Shown here: piece by piece, positions 54,528 to 64,000 of the stretch | Layout of the letters: every line of letters starts with the position of its first letter | How positions within the stretch are numbered: the first letter of the stretch is position 1 | NCBI RefSeq assembly: GCF_002198665.1 | Contig: NZ_MWLM01000072.1 | Span: 55,747-119,746 of the forward strand | Source: Novosphingobium sp. B 225 | GTDB lineage: Bacteria; Pseudomonadota; Alphaproteobacteria; Sphingomonadales; Sphingomonadaceae | Direction of reading: 5' to 3' | DNA length: 64,000 bases | The notes under the pieces: model-generated | Told to the model about the DNA's origin: nothing | Databases searched by the model: none | Seen by the model: only the letters and a program-made list of their open reading frames with translations | Made by a program: the position numbers and the translations under genes

Positions 54528-56111
54528 CTAGTCAACCCGGCGGCGTCTGGCAACCAGCGACAGGCCAAGAAGAAGTGCGGCCAGGCCAAGCGGAAGCATG
54601 TTGCCCAGCTGCGCGAACAAGGTGGGTGCGCGTGGGTTCGGCAGAACGCCGTCGATCCGCCCGGCCTGCCGGTGCGGGACATAGTGTTCCACCGCCCCTT
54701 CGGCATTGATCACCGCGCTGATCCCGGTGGTGGTGGCGCGCAGCACCGGCAGCCCTTCCTCCACCGCGCGCAGCCGCGCCTGGGCCAAATGCTGGGGCGG
54801 GCCCCAGGCGCCGAACCAGCCATCGTTGCTGGGGTTGAACAGGAAAGCGGGGCGGTTATCGCGATCTACCACCTGCCCGGAAAAGATGATCTCATAGCAG
54901 ATTTGCACCCCGGCCTTGCCAGAGGTCCCCAGATCGATCGAGCGCGGCCCCGGGCCGGGCCAGAAATCGATGTCCCCGGGCACCAGCCGCGCCAGCCCCA
55001 GCGGGGTCAGCAGCGCGCGCATCGGCAGGTATTCGCCATAGGGCACCAGATGGGCCTTGGCATAAGATCCCAGGATAGCGCCCTGTCCGTCCAGCGCCGT
55101 CACTGCATTGCGTGCGCCGATCACCCGGCGGCGATCCACTTCCAGATCGGTTGCCCCCGTCAGCAGCACGGTTTCCGGCCCCGTCAGCCGGGCCAGACGG
55201 CGACGCGCCAGCACCGGATCGGCACCGTAATTGTCAAGATAATAGACCTCTGGATAGCCTTCGCGCAGGTAATCGGGCACGCCGCTTTCCGGCCAGAGCA
55301 ACAGCCGGGGCCGCCCCTGCTGGCCCGGCTGCCTTGCCGACAATGCGGCCAGGCGGCGGAAATTCGCCTCATACATCGCCGGATCGTTCAGCTGTTCCTG
55401 CGGGATCATCGGCTGGACCAGCGTGAAGACGGGGCCGCGCCGCGTGTCCGCTATGGTGGGTTGCGGCAGATACCACAGCGCGATCGGCAACAGCACCAGC
55501 AAGGCTCCGCGCCAGTCTGCCCGTCCCCGTCGCAAGGCAATCAGCCACGATCCCGCCAGCATCACGGCCAGCCCGGACAGGCCATAAGTACCAAACACCC
55601 GCGCCAGCAAGGCCGCGCCGGTCCGGTCGAACGGACCCAGCAGCAGCAGCCCCAGCGGGTTCCAGGCAAAACCGGTAAAGACCCAGCTGCGCAGCCATTC
55701 GGTGACAATCCACAGGCCGGCAAAGCTTAGCACCAGCGCCGCATAGTTCGCCCGGCCCAGCCGCCAGGCGCCCAGCACCGCCAGCATCGGATAGACCGCC
55801 AGATAGAGCGCCAGCAGCACCACAGCGCACCACCCCAGCCAGGCCGGCATGGCCGCCTGATAGGTGAACGCAGTGGCGATCCAGTTGTTGCCCAGGCTGA
55901 AATGGCCCACCCCGAACAGCCAGCCCAGCAGCGCCGCCCGTTTCCAATCGGGTGCACGGCCGATCAGTTCGATCAGCCCGGCCAGTGCCAGCAAGGCCAG
56001 CGGCCACAGCCCCACCGGCTGAAACCCGCAGGCGCTAAGCAGCCCCAGCAGCAAGGCCAGCTTGCGCGGGTGGTTCAGGGCGCGGTTCAGCCAGCCGGTC
56101 AGTCTGTCCAT
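54528..56111 (-). CDS. lnt: Apolipoprotein N-acyltransferase
   Basis: 527 residues with about six N-terminal membrane helices and a periplasmic nitrilase-type domain. The catalytic triad appears as E near 272 (LLWPESGVPDY), K near 352 (AKAHLVPYGEYLP) and C near 401 (VQICYEIIF). It adds the third acyl chain to lipoproteins, such as the two encoded in this window. It is followed by metK. Confidence 0.95.
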   Translation of the reverse strand: MDRLTGWLNRALNHPRKLALLLGLLSACGFQPVGLWPLALLALAGLIELIGRAPDWKRAALLGWLFGVGHFSLGNNWIATAFTYQAAMPAWLGWCAVVLLALYLAVYPMLAVLGAWRLGRANYAALVLSFAGLWIVTEWLRSWVFTGFAWNPLGLLLLGPFDRTGAALLARVFGTYGLSGLAVMLAGSWLIALRRGRADWRGALLVLLPIALWYLPQPTIADTRRGPVFTLVQPMIPQEQLNDPAMYEANFRRLAALSARQPGQQGRPRLLLWPESGVPDYLREGYPEVYYLDNYGADPVLARRRLARLTGPETVLLTGATDLEVDRRRVIGARNAVTALDGQGAILGSYAKAHLVPYGEYLPMRALLTPLGLARLVPGDIDFWPGPGPRSIDLGTSGKAGVQICYEIIFSGQVVDRDNRPAFLFNPSNDGWFGAWGPPQHLAQARLRAVEEGLPVLRATTTGISAVINAEGAVEHYVPHRQAGRIDGVLPNPRAPTLFAQLGNMLPLGLAALLLGLSLVARRRRVD

Positions 56112-56139
56112 GGGGCGGGACTAACCGGACTAAAGCGGA

Positions 56140-57042
56140 TTAGCCAACCGTTTCCAGCGCTTCGCCGCTTTCATCGGCGGCCGGGCGCTTGCGCGGGCGT
56201 CCGCGCTTGGGCTTGGCATCGGCAGCGGTGTCTTCCTCTGCCGGAGCGCTGCGCGAGGCACCGATCGCGGGGGGAAGCAGGCTGGGGTTGAGCCCGGCGG
56301 GGGCATCGTCCTCAGCGTGGCGATCGTTCCGGCGCGGACGGCTGTCACGCTCACCTTGCGGGGCGGTATCATCGCGGCGGGGGCGGCTGTCACGCTCACC
56401 TTGCGGCTGGTCATCGCGGCGGGGGCGGCTGTCGCGTTCACCCTGCGGCTGGTCATCGCGGCGCGGACGCCGGTCATCGCGGCGCGGGCGCAGGCCTCGG
56501 CCCGAGCCCGGGTTGTCGCCGCGCACGAAGGGGTTTTCAGGCGGTTCGTAAGGGTTGGCCGAAGCTTCACCCTCTGCCCCGTCACTGGCTTCTTCCGTAT
56601 CGCCGCGCGATTCCTCGTCGCGGTCACGGCGCGGGCGTTCCTCGCGCTGCGGGGCGCGGTTGTAGCTGGGCTGGTCAAAGCTGGGGAAATCGTTGTTGTC
56701 GACCGAGAAATCGCCGGCATCGTCAGCCTGCTCATCCCCGCCTTCCCAGCGGTCTTCGCGGCGCAGGCGCTGTTCTTCAACCCGCTGGCGGCCATCGGCG
56801 ATGACGCGGAAATAGTGGTCGGCGAACTGCAGATAGTATTCCGCTGTCACCCGGTCACCATTAAGGTGCGCGTCCTGGGCGAGCTTGCGATACTTTTCCA
56901 GCAGCTGCGGCGCATTGCCGCGCGCCCGGCTGTCAATCCGGTTGAGCTGCTGCCCCCCGTTTCCACCCTGCTGACGATTACCCCGGCCGCGACGCCGATT
57001 GTTGTTATTGTTCCCGCGATTGTTGTTATTCAAGGGTGACAA
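56140..57042 (-). CDS. DUF4167 RNA-binding-like protein
   Basis: 300 residues from TTG 57042, chosen because GGAG lies 7 bases upstream and the protein then begins MSPLNNNNRGNNNN. The conserved DUF4167 core NRIDSRARGNAPQLLEKY and LNGDRVTAEYYLQFADHYF is near 31-75. The rest is disordered and charged, with RPRRDDQPQGERDS repeats and RGRPRKRPA at the end. The family is alphaproteobacterial; nucleic-acid binding is likely from composition. Confidence 0.85.
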   Translation of the reverse strand: MSPLNNNNRGNNNNNRRRGRGNRQQGGNGGQQLNRIDSRARGNAPQLLEKYRKLAQDAHLNGDRVTAEYYLQFADHYFRVIADGRQRVEEQRLRREDRWEGGDEQADDAGDFSVDNNDFPSFDQPSYNRAPQREERPRRDRDEESRGDTEEASDGAEGEASANPYEPPENPFVRGDNPGSGRGLRPRRDDRRPRRDDQPQGERDSRPRRDDQPQGERDSRPRRDDTAPQGERDSRPRRNDRHAEDDAPAGLNPSLLPPAIGASRSAPAEEDTAADAKPKRGRPRKRPAADESGEALETVG

Positions 57043-57229
57043 TTCCCTACTCCAGCAGCCTGGTTCAGCCTTATCGCCGATCGGCCGCATGACATTGTGC
57101 CCTGGCTGCGCCTTGCCTGCCGGGGCCCCGACACTTGCGAACAGCGACGGCAGTTTGCCGTTCCGGTTGCAAATGTTGGAATTGACCGACGGGACACGCA
57201 TTCGGTCCGGCGCTGGTCTGCCAATGCGC

Positions 57230-58108
57230 TTACGCGCTGTCCCCAGCCTTGCCAAGCGGAATCTTGAGTTCCAGCGCACGCGGGCGATCGGCAAGGTCAA
57301 GGTGGAGTGTAGCCGTGAACCCGGCAGCCGCGGCAATCGCCTCCACGGCCGGGGCCTGGCTGGCTCCGATCTCGACCATGGCGATCCCGCCGGGGGTGAG
57401 CAGCGCGGGCAGTTGCGGCAGCAGCAGCCGGTAGTCGTCCAGCCCCTCGGGCCCCGCAAACAGCGCTCCGCCGGGCTCATGGTCCCGCACCGACGGTTCG
57501 AGCGCGGCCTCGTCCTCAACATAGGGCGGATTGGCCAGAACCAGGTCGAATTGGCCAAGGCCTTGCGCCCATCCGCCTTGCGTCCAGTCCCGCCGGAGCA
57601 GCCGCGCCGGGCCGTTCGTTCCGGGCAAGCGCCGAGCGTTGTCGGTCGCCACCGCCAGCGCCGCGTCCGAACGGTCGATCCCGACCGCTTCCGCATCCGG
57701 CCATTCGTGCAGCGCCGCCAGCAGCAGGCAGCCCGATCCGGTGCCGAGATCGAGGACTCGGCGCGGCGGCGCGCCTGCAAAGGCCTGAACCGCCGCTTCG
57801 ATCAGCGTCTCGCTATCCCCGCGCGGGATCAGCACATGCGGAGTGACGACAAAGTCCAGCCCCCAGAACCCCACGCTGCCGACGATATGCGCCACCGGCT
57901 CATGCCCGGCCCGGCGCAGCACCAGTTCGGCAAAGTGCGGAGGCGGTGCATCGCCCATCCGGCGCAAGAACAGTTCGCTGCGGCTGACCCCCAGGGCATG
58001 GGCCATCAGCACTTCGGCATCGAACCGCGCAGTGTCGGTGCGCGGGCCAAGCATCTGGGTCGCGGCGCGCACGGCCTCGTCCACGGTCCGGGCTGTGTCC
58101 AGGCTCAC
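57230..58108 (-). CDS. prmC: Release factor glutamine methyltransferase
   Basis: 292 residues. It methylates the GGQ glutamine of release factors. The SAM site [15 protein letters not shown] is followed by NPPY near 194, which binds the glutamine. GTG 58108 overlaps the prfA stop (GTGA), and PrmC's substrate is the product of that gene, so the coupling is functional. A 187-base gap without a visible element separates it from DUF4167. Confidence 0.95.
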   Translation of the reverse strand: MSLDTARTVDEAVRAATQMLGPRTDTARFDAEVLMAHALGVSRSELFLRRMGDAPPPHFAELVLRRAGHEPVAHIVGSVGFWGLDFVVTPHVLIPRGDSETLIEAAVQAFAGAPPRRVLDLGTGSGCLLLAALHEWPDAEAVGIDRSDAALAVATDNARRLPGTNGPARLLRRDWTQGGWAQGLGQFDLVLANPPYVEDEAALEPSVRDHEPGGALFAGPEGLDDYRLLLPQLPALLTPGGIAMVEIGASQAPAVEAIAAAAGFTATLHLDLADRPRALELKIPLGKAGDSA

Positions 58109-59172
58109 TCGCCCAGCGCCGCCAGCCGCTTGGCCTGATCTTCGGCCAGCAGCGCATCGACCAGTTCACCCAGCCCCGCGCCTTCCAGCACTTCGGTCAG
58201 CCGGTGCAGGGTCAGGTTGATGCGGTGATCGGTAACCCGGCCTTGCGGGAAGTTGTAGGTGCGGATGCGTTCACTGCGATCGCCCGAACCGACCATCGCC
58301 TTGCGCGCCGCGGCTTCCTCGCCATGGGCTTCCTCGCGCATCTTTTCATAGATCCGCGCGCGCAGCACCTGCATCGCCTGCGCCTTGTTCTTGTGCTGGC
58401 TGCGTCCGTCCTGGCAGGTCACCACCGTACCGGTGGGCAAATGCGTGATCCGCACTGCCGAATCGGTGGTATTGACGTGCTGGCCGCCCGCCCCCGAAGC
58501 GCGGTAGACATCGATCTTGAGGTCCTTGTCCTCGATCTGGACATCCACCTCATCCGGTTCGGGCAGCACCGCCACGGTCGCCGCGCTGGTGTGGATCCGC
58601 CCGCCGCTTTCGGTCACCGGCACGCGCTGGACGCGGTGAACGCCGCTTTCGAACTTCAGCTTGGCGAACACGCCGTTGCCGTTCACTTCGGCCACCACTT
58701 CCTTGAAACCGCCGATTTCGCTGGAATTGGCGCTGACCACTTCCACCCGCCAACCCTGTTCGGCGGCATAGCGTTCGTACATCCGCAGCAGATCGGCTGC
58801 GAACAGCGCGGCTTCATCGCCGCCGGTCCCGGCCCGGATTTCCAGCATGGCCGAGCGGCTGTCCGCCGAATCGCGCGGCAGCATGGCGATGGCGAGGCGA
58901 TGTTCGGCATCGGGCAGCCGGGCGCTCAGCTCGGCCAGTTCCTCTTGCGCAATCGCGCGCATTTCGGGATCGTCGAGCATCGCCTCCAGCCCCGCAATCT
59001 CGCCGCGCATGGTGCTGACCTGTTCGGCCGCTTTGGCCACCGGCTCCAGCTCGGCATAGTCACGACTGGCGGCGATGAAGTCCTTGCCCTCCAACAGGCC
59101 CGAAGCCAGCCGCGCCTCGATTTCCGAGAAGCGGGCAGCGATCTGGTGGAGGCGGGCGTCGGTTACAGCCAC
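58105..59172 (-). CDS. prfA: Peptide chain release factor 1
   Basis: 355 residues, reading UAA and UAG. The GGQ motif [15 protein letters not shown] is near 226-240, and the PxT-type recognition region lies in the central domain. It starts at GTG 59172 and overlaps prmC. hisS lies upstream on the same strand, interrupted by a GIY-YIG gene and repeats. Confidence 0.96.
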   Translation of the reverse strand: MAVTDARLHQIAARFSEIEARLASGLLEGKDFIAASRDYAELEPVAKAAEQVSTMRGEIAGLEAMLDDPEMRAIAQEELAELSARLPDAEHRLAIAMLPRDSADSRSAMLEIRAGTGGDEAALFAADLLRMYERYAAEQGWRVEVVSANSSEIGGFKEVVAEVNGNGVFAKLKFESGVHRVQRVPVTESGGRIHTSAATVAVLPEPDEVDVQIEDKDLKIDVYRASGAGGQHVNTTDSAVRITHLPTGTVVTCQDGRSQHKNKAQAMQVLRARIYEKMREEAHGEEAAARKAMVGSGDRSERIRTYNFPQGRVTDHRINLTLHRLTEVLEGAGLGELVDALLAEDQAKRLAALGE

Positions 59173-59195
59173 CGACCTGCTTCCAATCCTTCGTC

Positions 59196-59216
59196 ACCCT
59201 GAACTTGTTTCAGGGT
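59196..59216 (+). repeat. REP-like palindrome, copy 1
   Basis: ACCCTGAA-cttgt-TTCAGGGT: 8-bp arms, 5-base loop, 13 bases before the GIY-YIG start codon. The following CCATCGTGC is shared with copy 2. Confidence 0.8.
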
Positions 59217-59228
59217 CCATCGTGCCGC

Positions 59229-59555
59229 ATGAACCACCCCATGCCGATTGAGCGAAACCCTTGCGTCTACATTCTCGCGAGCCAACCGCGCGGGACATTG
59301 TACATCGGCGTTACCTCCAACCCCGAAGGCCGCTTTTGGCAACACCGCGAAGGCGCGCTTCCCGGCTTTACCAAACGGCATGGGGTCAAGCGGTTGGTTT
59401 GGTTCGAGATGCATGGCGACATGGTATCCGCCATCACGCGCGAAAAACAGCTCAAGAACTGGCATCGCCAATGGAAGATCAATCTGGTCGAGGCGAGCAA
59501 CCCGCATTGGGGCGATCTGGCGGTAGGGCTGGGTTTTCCGCCATTGAAAGGCTGA
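59229..59555 (+). CDS. Single-domain GIY-YIG endonuclease
   Basis: 108 residues, nearly all GIY-YIG domain. VYI at 13-15 and YIG at 25-27 form the signature; R35 and H39 (GRFWQHREG) and E72 (REKQLKNW) are the likely catalytic residues. It belongs to the small UrvC-less, UPF0213-like group. It is on the opposite strand to prfA and hisS and lies among three palindromic repeats. ATG 59229 is used; ATG 59241 is also possible. Its cellular role is unknown. Confidence 0.85.
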   Translation: MNHPMPIERNPCVYILASQPRGTLYIGVTSNPEGRFWQHREGALPGFTKRHGVKRLVWFEMHGDMVSAITREKQLKNWHRQWKINLVEASNPHWGDLAVGLGFPPLKG

Positions 59556-59591
59556 CGTAGCGCCCCAACCACTCTCTCCCATACTTCCGTC

Positions 59592-59612
59592 ATGCTGAAC
59601 TTGTTTCAGCAT
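59592..59612 (+). repeat. REP-like palindrome, copy 2 with compensatory stem changes
   Basis: ATGCTGAA-cttgt-TTCAGCAT. Two positions in each arm differ from copy 1 but pair with each other. The loop is unchanged, and CCATCGTGC follows as in copy 1. Confidence 0.8.
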
Positions 59613-59701
59613 CCATCGTGCGGTTTGCCCCAATCGAGCGAAGTTACCCGAACGGCGCGGCCTTGCTGCCCCACCACGCTCCGGTCTGCGCGGAGAAATG
59701 G

Positions 59702-59722
59702 ACCCTGAAACAAGTTCAGGGT
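59702..59722 (-). repeat. REP-like palindrome, copy 3 (inverted)
   Basis: ACCCTGAA-acaag-TTCAGGGT is copy 1 in the other orientation. It lies 19 bases past the hisS stop on the opposite strand, and with copies 1 and 2 brackets the GIY-YIG gene. Confidence 0.8.
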
Positions 59723-59740
59723 GACGATGTCTAAGCATGG

Positions 59741-61063
59741 TCAAATTGAAGAGGCTTGCCGGAAGCGCCGACCAAATCCTGGTCTAGGTGCACCCCCTAA
59801 GATATCGAGATACTTCGGATCTCGAATGGCATTCCGATAATGCGACTCGTCTATGTTGGTTTGCTGCCCAGTCACCATATTTTTCAACGTGATTTGATCC
59901 TGATATGCGCTCTCTAGGCCAAGCAAGATTGCGTAAGCAGCCTGGACTTCATCGGCCTTCTTGAGCCGCTTCTTGAAGTTACCGCGGAACGGCAGATCGA
60001 CCGAATAACCATCAGAACGCAATTCAGCAGCGATCTTCATAGCGCGATCTAGATGGTTGGCATCCGAAGGGACTACAGCAAAGTCAGCAGGCTCTTCGAA
60101 CGCCTTGCCGCTATCCCCCACCAACATCGCCAGCCGCTCAATCCCCGCAGCCCAACCCACCGCCGGGGTATGCGCGCCGCCGAGTGATTCGATCAGCCCG
60201 TCATAACGCCCCCCGCCCAGCACGGTGCCTTGCGCGCCCAGCCGGTCGGTGACGAATTCAAACGCGGTGTGGCGGTAATAGTCGAGCCCGCGCACCAGCG
60301 ATGGTGCACGGGTCCATTGCACCCCCGCCGCGTCCAGCCCGCCGGTGACCTTGGCGAAGAACGCCTGCGCCTCGTCCGACAGGAAATCGTCGATCTTCGG
60401 CGCATCGCCCACGAACACCTTGTCGCGCGGGTCCTTGCTGTCGAGGATGCGCAGCGGGTTCTTTTCCAGCCGTTCCTGCGAATCCTCGCTCAGCTCGCCC
60501 TGCACTGCGCGGAAGTAGTCAACCAGCGCGGCGCGCCAGGCTTCGCGGCTGGCGCCGTCGCCCAGGGTGTTGAGCATCAGGGTGACGCCGTCAGCGATGC
60601 CCAGTTCCTTGAGCAATTGATCCGCCATCACCAGCAGTTCCACATCCGCCTGCGGTTCCCCCGCGCCCAGAATCTCGGCGTCAAGCTGATGGAACTGCCG
60701 GTAACGCCCCTTTTGCGGGCGCTCATAGCGGAACAGCGGGCCGTGCGTCGCGACCTTCAGCGGCGCGTGTTGCTGCCAGCCATTGGACAGGAACGCGCGG
60801 CAGATGCCGGCGGTGAATTCGGGGCGCAGGGTCAGCGAATCGCCGCCGCGATCCTCGAACGAATACATTTCCTTGGACACCACGTCAGTGGTCTCGCCGA
60901 TGCTCCGGCTGAACACTTCGGTCTTTTCGAACACCGGCATTTCGATCCGGCGAAACCGGTAGAGTTTGCGCACCCGTTCAAAGGTTTCGACAACATGCGC
61001 GAACGCCTCGGCCTCTGCGCCGAAAATGTCCTGGGTGCCTCTGATGGCTTGCGGTGTGCTCAT
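59741..61063 (-). CDS. hisS: Histidyl-tRNA synthetase
   Basis: 440 residues from ATG 61063 ([15 protein letters not shown]). Class II motifs are clear: [15 protein letters not shown] (motif 2 region), [29 protein letters not shown], and GGGRYDGL with AAGIERLAM (motif 3). The anticodon-binding domain begins near 330 and diverges from usual relatives. Its last 300 bases average 50 percent GC against 68-73 percent just upstream, so the gene end may be recombinant. It lies beside the GIY-YIG/repeat element. Confidence 0.95.
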   Translation of the reverse strand: MSTPQAIRGTQDIFGAEAEAFAHVVETFERVRKLYRFRRIEMPVFEKTEVFSRSIGETTDVVSKEMYSFEDRGGDSLTLRPEFTAGICRAFLSNGWQQHAPLKVATHGPLFRYERPQKGRYRQFHQLDAEILGAGEPQADVELLVMADQLLKELGIADGVTLMLNTLGDGASREAWRAALVDYFRAVQGELSEDSQERLEKNPLRILDSKDPRDKVFVGDAPKIDDFLSDEAQAFFAKVTGGLDAAGVQWTRAPSLVRGLDYYRHTAFEFVTDRLGAQGTVLGGGRYDGLIESLGGAHTPAVGWAAGIERLAMLVGDSGKAFEEPADFAVVPSDANHLDRAMKIAAELRSDGYSVDLPFRGNFKKRLKKADEVQAAYAILLGLESAYQDQITLKNMVTGQQTNIDESHYRNAIRDPKYLDILGGAPRPGFGRRFRQASSI

Positions 61064-61148
61064 GGGAAGCGCGCTTAGCCGTGTAATGCGGCAAGGTGAA
61101 GCCCTTTGGCCGATTGTCGGCGTGCTGGGGTTTGATAGGTTTAAGGGA

Positions 61149-61209
61149 GTTCGCGCAGAGGCGCAGCCGCTCTGCGTCTCCTCTTTCTTCTTTGCGCCTC
61201 TGCGCGAAC
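61149..61209. repeat. CGCAGAG-type inverted repeat, intact copy
   Basis: GTTCGCGCAGAGGCGCA (61149-61165) and its perfect complement at 61193-61209, with a 27-base centre. It lies between the divergent hisS and M61 genes and is the same family as the interrupted copy near 49.5 kb. The rest of 61064-61276 shows no other element. Confidence 0.8.
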
Positions 61210-61276
61210 CCCCTTCTTCCTTCCTTGCCTGAAGGTTCACCAAGCCAAGGGATTGCCCAGCCCGCAAAGCTTCGCC

Positions 61277-63238
61277 ATGAAAAGCGCCATGACGAAAACA
61301 GGGTCCCTTATCACCGCCCTGGCGCTGTGCGCCGCTGCTCCCACCTTTGCCGCCGGGCTTTCCGCCCCCACGGCGGTTCCGATCGTGCAAACCGTGCCGG
61401 ATGCCGCCGATACGCCGTATCCGGGCGGGCCGATCCAGCTGGAGATTGACGCCAGCGATACCGTGCGCGCGATCTACCGGGTGACGCAGACGATCCCCGT
61501 CGCCCCCGGCACCCGCCGCCTGACGCTGCTCTATCCGCAGTGGCTGCCGGGCAATCACGGCCCGCGCGGGCCGCTGGCAGAGCTGGTGGACCTGAACTTC
61601 ACCGCGAACGGCCAGCAACTGGCGTGGAAGCGCGATCCGGTGGAGGTCTATGCCTTTCACCTGGATCTGCCTGCCGGGGCCACAGCGGTGGTGGCCAAAT
61701 TCGCCCACACTTCGCCCCTGCAAAGCAGCGAAGGGCGGATCACCATGACCCCCGACATGCTGAACCTGCAGTGGGAGAAGATGAGCCTTTATCCCGCCGG
61801 GCATTACGTGCGGCAGATCCGGGTCAAGCCGCGCGTGACTTTCCCCTCTGGCTGGACCCCGGCCACCGCGCTGGACGGGGCGCTGCAGCTGAACAGCACC
61901 TGGAGCTGGGGCGAAACCAGCTATGAAACCCTGGTTGATTCGCCGGTCTTTGCCGGGCGCCATTTCCGCAAATGGGATCTGGGCCAGCGGGTCACGCTTA
62001 ACGTAGTGGCGGACAAGCCCGAACAGCTGAACGCCTCCCCGGCGCAGATCGACCTGCATCGCAATCTGGTTACCGAGGCGCGGCTGGCGTTTGGCGCCAA
62101 CCATTTCGATCACTACGAATTCCTGCTGGCGGTCAGCGACAAGATCGGATCGATCGGGCTGGAGCATCACCGGTCAAGCGAGAACCAGCTTGAACCGGGC
62201 GCATTTACCGAATGGGACAAGAACGAATACGACCGCGGCCTGCTGCCGCACGAATATTCGCATTCGTGGTCGGGCAAATTCCGCCGCCCGGCGCGGCTGT
62301 GGACGCCGGACTATCGCCAGCCGATGCAGGGTGACCTGCTGTGGGCCTATGAAGGGCAGGACCAGTTCTGGGGGCTGGTGCTGGCGGCGCGATCGGGCCT
62401 GCAGGGCAAGGACATGGTGCTGGGGCAGCTGGCCGCCTGGGCCGGAAACTTTGCCGAGCAGCCGGGGCGGCGCTGGCGTTCGGTTGCGGATACGGGGATG
62501 GACCCGGTTTTCGCCGCCAGAAAACCCAAGCCCTTCCCCTCGCTCGCCCGCAGCGAAGACTATTACACCGAAGGCGCGCTGGTCTGGCTGGAAGCCGATC
62601 AGATCATCCGCAAGGGCACTGGCGGCAAGAAGAGCATCGACGATTTCGCCAAGGCCTTTTTCGGAATGCGTGATGGCGATTGGGGCCAGCTGACCTTTGA
62701 ACAGGCCGATGTCGCGGCAACGCTGAACAGTGTGATGCCCTATGACTGGTCCGGCTTTTTCAAGACCCGGCTGGACACCCCCGGGCAGCCTGCCCCGCTT
62801 GGCGGGATCGACGCCGGGGGTTACCGGCTGGCCTGGAAGGACGAGCCCAACCCCTTTGACAAGCAGCGGATGAGCGAGAGCAAAGTGCTCAACCTGACTT
62901 TCTCGATCGGGGTCTCGCTCGACAAGGACGGGCGGATCACCGCGACCCAGTGGGACAGTCCGGCCTTCAACGCCGGGCTGGTCAACGGCGCGCGGATCGT
63001 GGCGGTGAACGGGACTGCCTATAGCGCGGATGGACTGAAACAGGCGATCACCCAGGCCCGGGACAGCGGCGCGCTGGACCTGCTGATCCAGCGCGGCGAG
63101 CGGTTCCAGTCCGTGCGGCTGGATTATCGCGGCGGGCTGCGCTGGCCCTGGCTGGAACGGGCCACGCCGAGTGCGGGCATGACCGGGCTGGAAGCGCTGC
63201 TCTATCCCCGCCGCCTGACCATGGCCAAGGGCAAGTGA
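61277..63238 (+). CDS. M61 family metallopeptidase with PDZ domain
   Basis: 653 residues. A signal peptide ([14 protein letters not shown]) directs export. The zinc site HEYSH is at 325-329 ([14 protein letters not shown]), with a glutamate ligand in [12 protein letters not shown]. The C-terminal PDZ domain contains [20 protein letters not shown]61 enzymes are glycyl aminopeptidases. ATG 61277 was chosen; ATG 61289 is possible. The stop overlaps the DUF1345 start (GTGA). Confidence 0.93.
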   Translation: MKSAMTKTGSLITALALCAAAPTFAAGLSAPTAVPIVQTVPDAADTPYPGGPIQLEIDASDTVRAIYRVTQTIPVAPGTRRLTLLYPQWLPGNHGPRGPLAELVDLNFTANGQQLAWKRDPVEVYAFHLDLPAGATAVVAKFAHTSPLQSSEGRITMTPDMLNLQWEKMSLYPAGHYVRQIRVKPRVTFPSGWTPATALDGALQLNSTWSWGETSYETLVDSPVFAGRHFRKWDLGQRVTLNVVADKPEQLNASPAQIDLHRNLVTEARLAFGANHFDHYEFLLAVSDKIGSIGLEHHRSSENQLEPGAFTEWDKNEYDRGLLPHEYSHSWSGKFRRPARLWTPDYRQPMQGDLLWAYEGQDQFWGLVLAARSGLQGKDMVLGQLAAWAGNFAEQPGRRWRSVADTGMDPVFAARKPKPFPSLARSEDYYTEGALVWLEADQIIRKGTGGKKSIDDFAKAFFGMRDGDWGQLTFEQADVAATLNSVMPYDWSGFFKTRLDTPGQPAPLGGIDAGGYRLAWKDEPNPFDKQRMSESKVLNLTFSIGVSLDKDGRITATQWDSPAFNAGLVNGARIVAVNGTAYSADGLKQAITQARDSGALDLLIQRGERFQSVRLDYRGGLRWPWLERATPSAGMTGLEALLYPRRLTMAKGK

Positions 63239-63918
63239 CCACGCGGCGCGGGGCGCTGGCCGGGCTGCGCGCTGCACTGGGCAGCAAGATCGCCCCGCCG
63301 CGCTTCGTGCTGTTTGTTGGTCTGATGGGCATTGTGGCGCTGGGCTGGCGCATGGTCCACCTCAGCCCGCCGGGCGATGCGCTGGTGATCGGGTTCGATG
63401 TGGCAGCCACGGCCTTCATCCTCTCGCTCGCACCCTTGATGCGTGATCGCAGCGCCGCAAGCATGCGCCGCCATTCCGCCCAGAATGACGCCAGCCGGGG
63501 GCTGGTGCTGCTGATTACCGCAGCGACCACTCTGGCTGTGCTGGCCGCGATCACCGCCGAACTGCACCCCGCCAAGGACGGCAACATATCTGCGATCCTC
63601 AAACTGATCGGCACGCTGGCGCTGTCGTGGGGCTTTTCCAACGTGGTGTTCATGCTCCACTATGCCCACATGCATTATGCCCGCGCCCCTGACGGTCAGG
63701 ATCGGGGCGGGTTCGATTTTCCCGGCACGCCAGAGCCCGATTACTGGGACTTCCTGTACTTCAGCTTCACCGCCGGCATGAGCTTTGCCGCCAGCGACGT
63801 GAACGTCACCCGCAGCGCGGTTCGCCGCGTGGTGGTGGCGCACAGCCTGCTCAGCTTTGTGTTCAACATCGGCGTGCTGGCCTTTTCGATCAACGTGCTG
63901 GCCGGGGCGGCGGGGTAA
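63235..63918 (+). CDS. DUF1345 membrane protein
   Basis: 227 residues with about five membrane helices. The conserved region DYWDFLYFSFTAGMSFAASDV is the DUF1345 hallmark and resembles the pore-lining part of small channels, but no function is established. GTG 63235 overlaps the M61 peptidase stop, so the two are coupled. Confidence 0.88.
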   Translation: MTTRRGALAGLRAALGSKIAPPRFVLFVGLMGIVALGWRMVHLSPPGDALVIGFDVAATAFILSLAPLMRDRSAASMRRHSAQNDASRGLVLLITAATTLAVLAAITAELHPAKDGNISAILKLIGTLALSWGFSNVVFMLHYAHMHYARAPDGQDRGGFDFPGTPEPDYWDFLYFSFTAGMSFAASDVNVTRSAVRRVVVAHSLLSFVFNIGVLAFSINVLAGAAG

Positions 63919-63935
63919 GAGTCCTTGTCGGGTGC

Positions 63936-63957
63936 GCCAATCGCATCCGCGATTGGC
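63936..63957 (+). terminator. Hairpin after the DUF1345 gene
   Basis: GCCAATCGC-atcc-GCGATTGGC is a perfect 9-bp stem followed by TTGG, 18 bases after the stop. The T run is weak. Nothing else is visible to the window end. Confidence 0.6.
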
Positions 63958-64000
63958 TTGGCCTGGCCGGCCCGCTCCCCCGGCCCGACCACCCATAGGG

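Overview
The window reads as a chromosomal segment of a GC-rich alphaproteobacterium, most probably of the order Sphingomonadales. This rests on the protein families and gene orders present: hisS-prfA-prmC-DUF4167, lnt-metK, an RpoB of about 1386 residues, DUF1345, a paired DUF2975/XRE regulator and a TonB-dependent receptor. It is an inference from family knowledge, since no rRNA marker is present. Most of the window is housekeeping DNA with closely packed genes; the unusual material lies in short intergenic elements.

Layout. 1-10.7 kb: a 5'-truncated acyl-CoA ligase, glnD, a paired-hairpin repeat, asd preceded by a Thr-rich leader peptide, a small redox pair, trxC, gltX coupled to a PIN/Phd toxin-antitoxin module, and a serine hydrolase. 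10.7-25.2 kb: rpoC and rpoB on the minus strand, then a lower-GC island (regulator operon, YadA-like adhesin, small ORF, winged-helix protein), then rplJ-rplL on the plus strand, so the usual rplJL-rpoBC cluster is split and divergent. 25-35 kb: a lipoprotein cytochrome c, a MATE exporter, groES-groEL under a CIRCE element, a DUF1963 protein, a class A-like beta-lactamase and a TonB receptor. 35-45.6 kb: an APH-like kinase with an acyl-CoA dehydrogenase, an Ala-rich lipoprotein, polA, an MscS channel, a BrnTA module and a bacterial CDC48 ATPase. 45.6-53 kb: a putative sRNA, a universal stress protein, a HAD phosphatase, scoAB with a membrane gene between its subunits, a nested repeat/MITE-like element, nitronate monooxygenase, a frameshifted ferritin-like gene and a GST. 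53-64 kb: metK, lnt, DUF4167, prmC, prfA, a GIY-YIG gene among palindromic repeats, hisS, an M61 peptidase and a DUF1345 protein.

How the genes work together. Translation and transcription dominate (gltX, hisS, prfA, prmC, rplJL, rpoBC). Aspartate-family and one-carbon metabolism appear as asd and metK. Lipid and CoA metabolism appear as the acyl-CoA ligase, ACAD with APH, and scoAB. Protein quality control appears as GroESL and CDC48.

The strongest candidates for something undescribed are: (i) a single-domain GIY-YIG nuclease gene embedded among three palindromes whose stems differ by compensatory changes; (ii) a 270-bp non-coding element at 49594-49863 with perfect 34-bp terminal inverted repeats and several nested hairpins, sitting inside another repeat; (iii) a Thr/Ile-rich leader peptide ahead of asd; (iv) a compact sRNA-like locus ending in a strong terminator near 45.7 kb; and (v) a 16-bp insertion with TTA direct repeats that breaks a ferritin-like gene.
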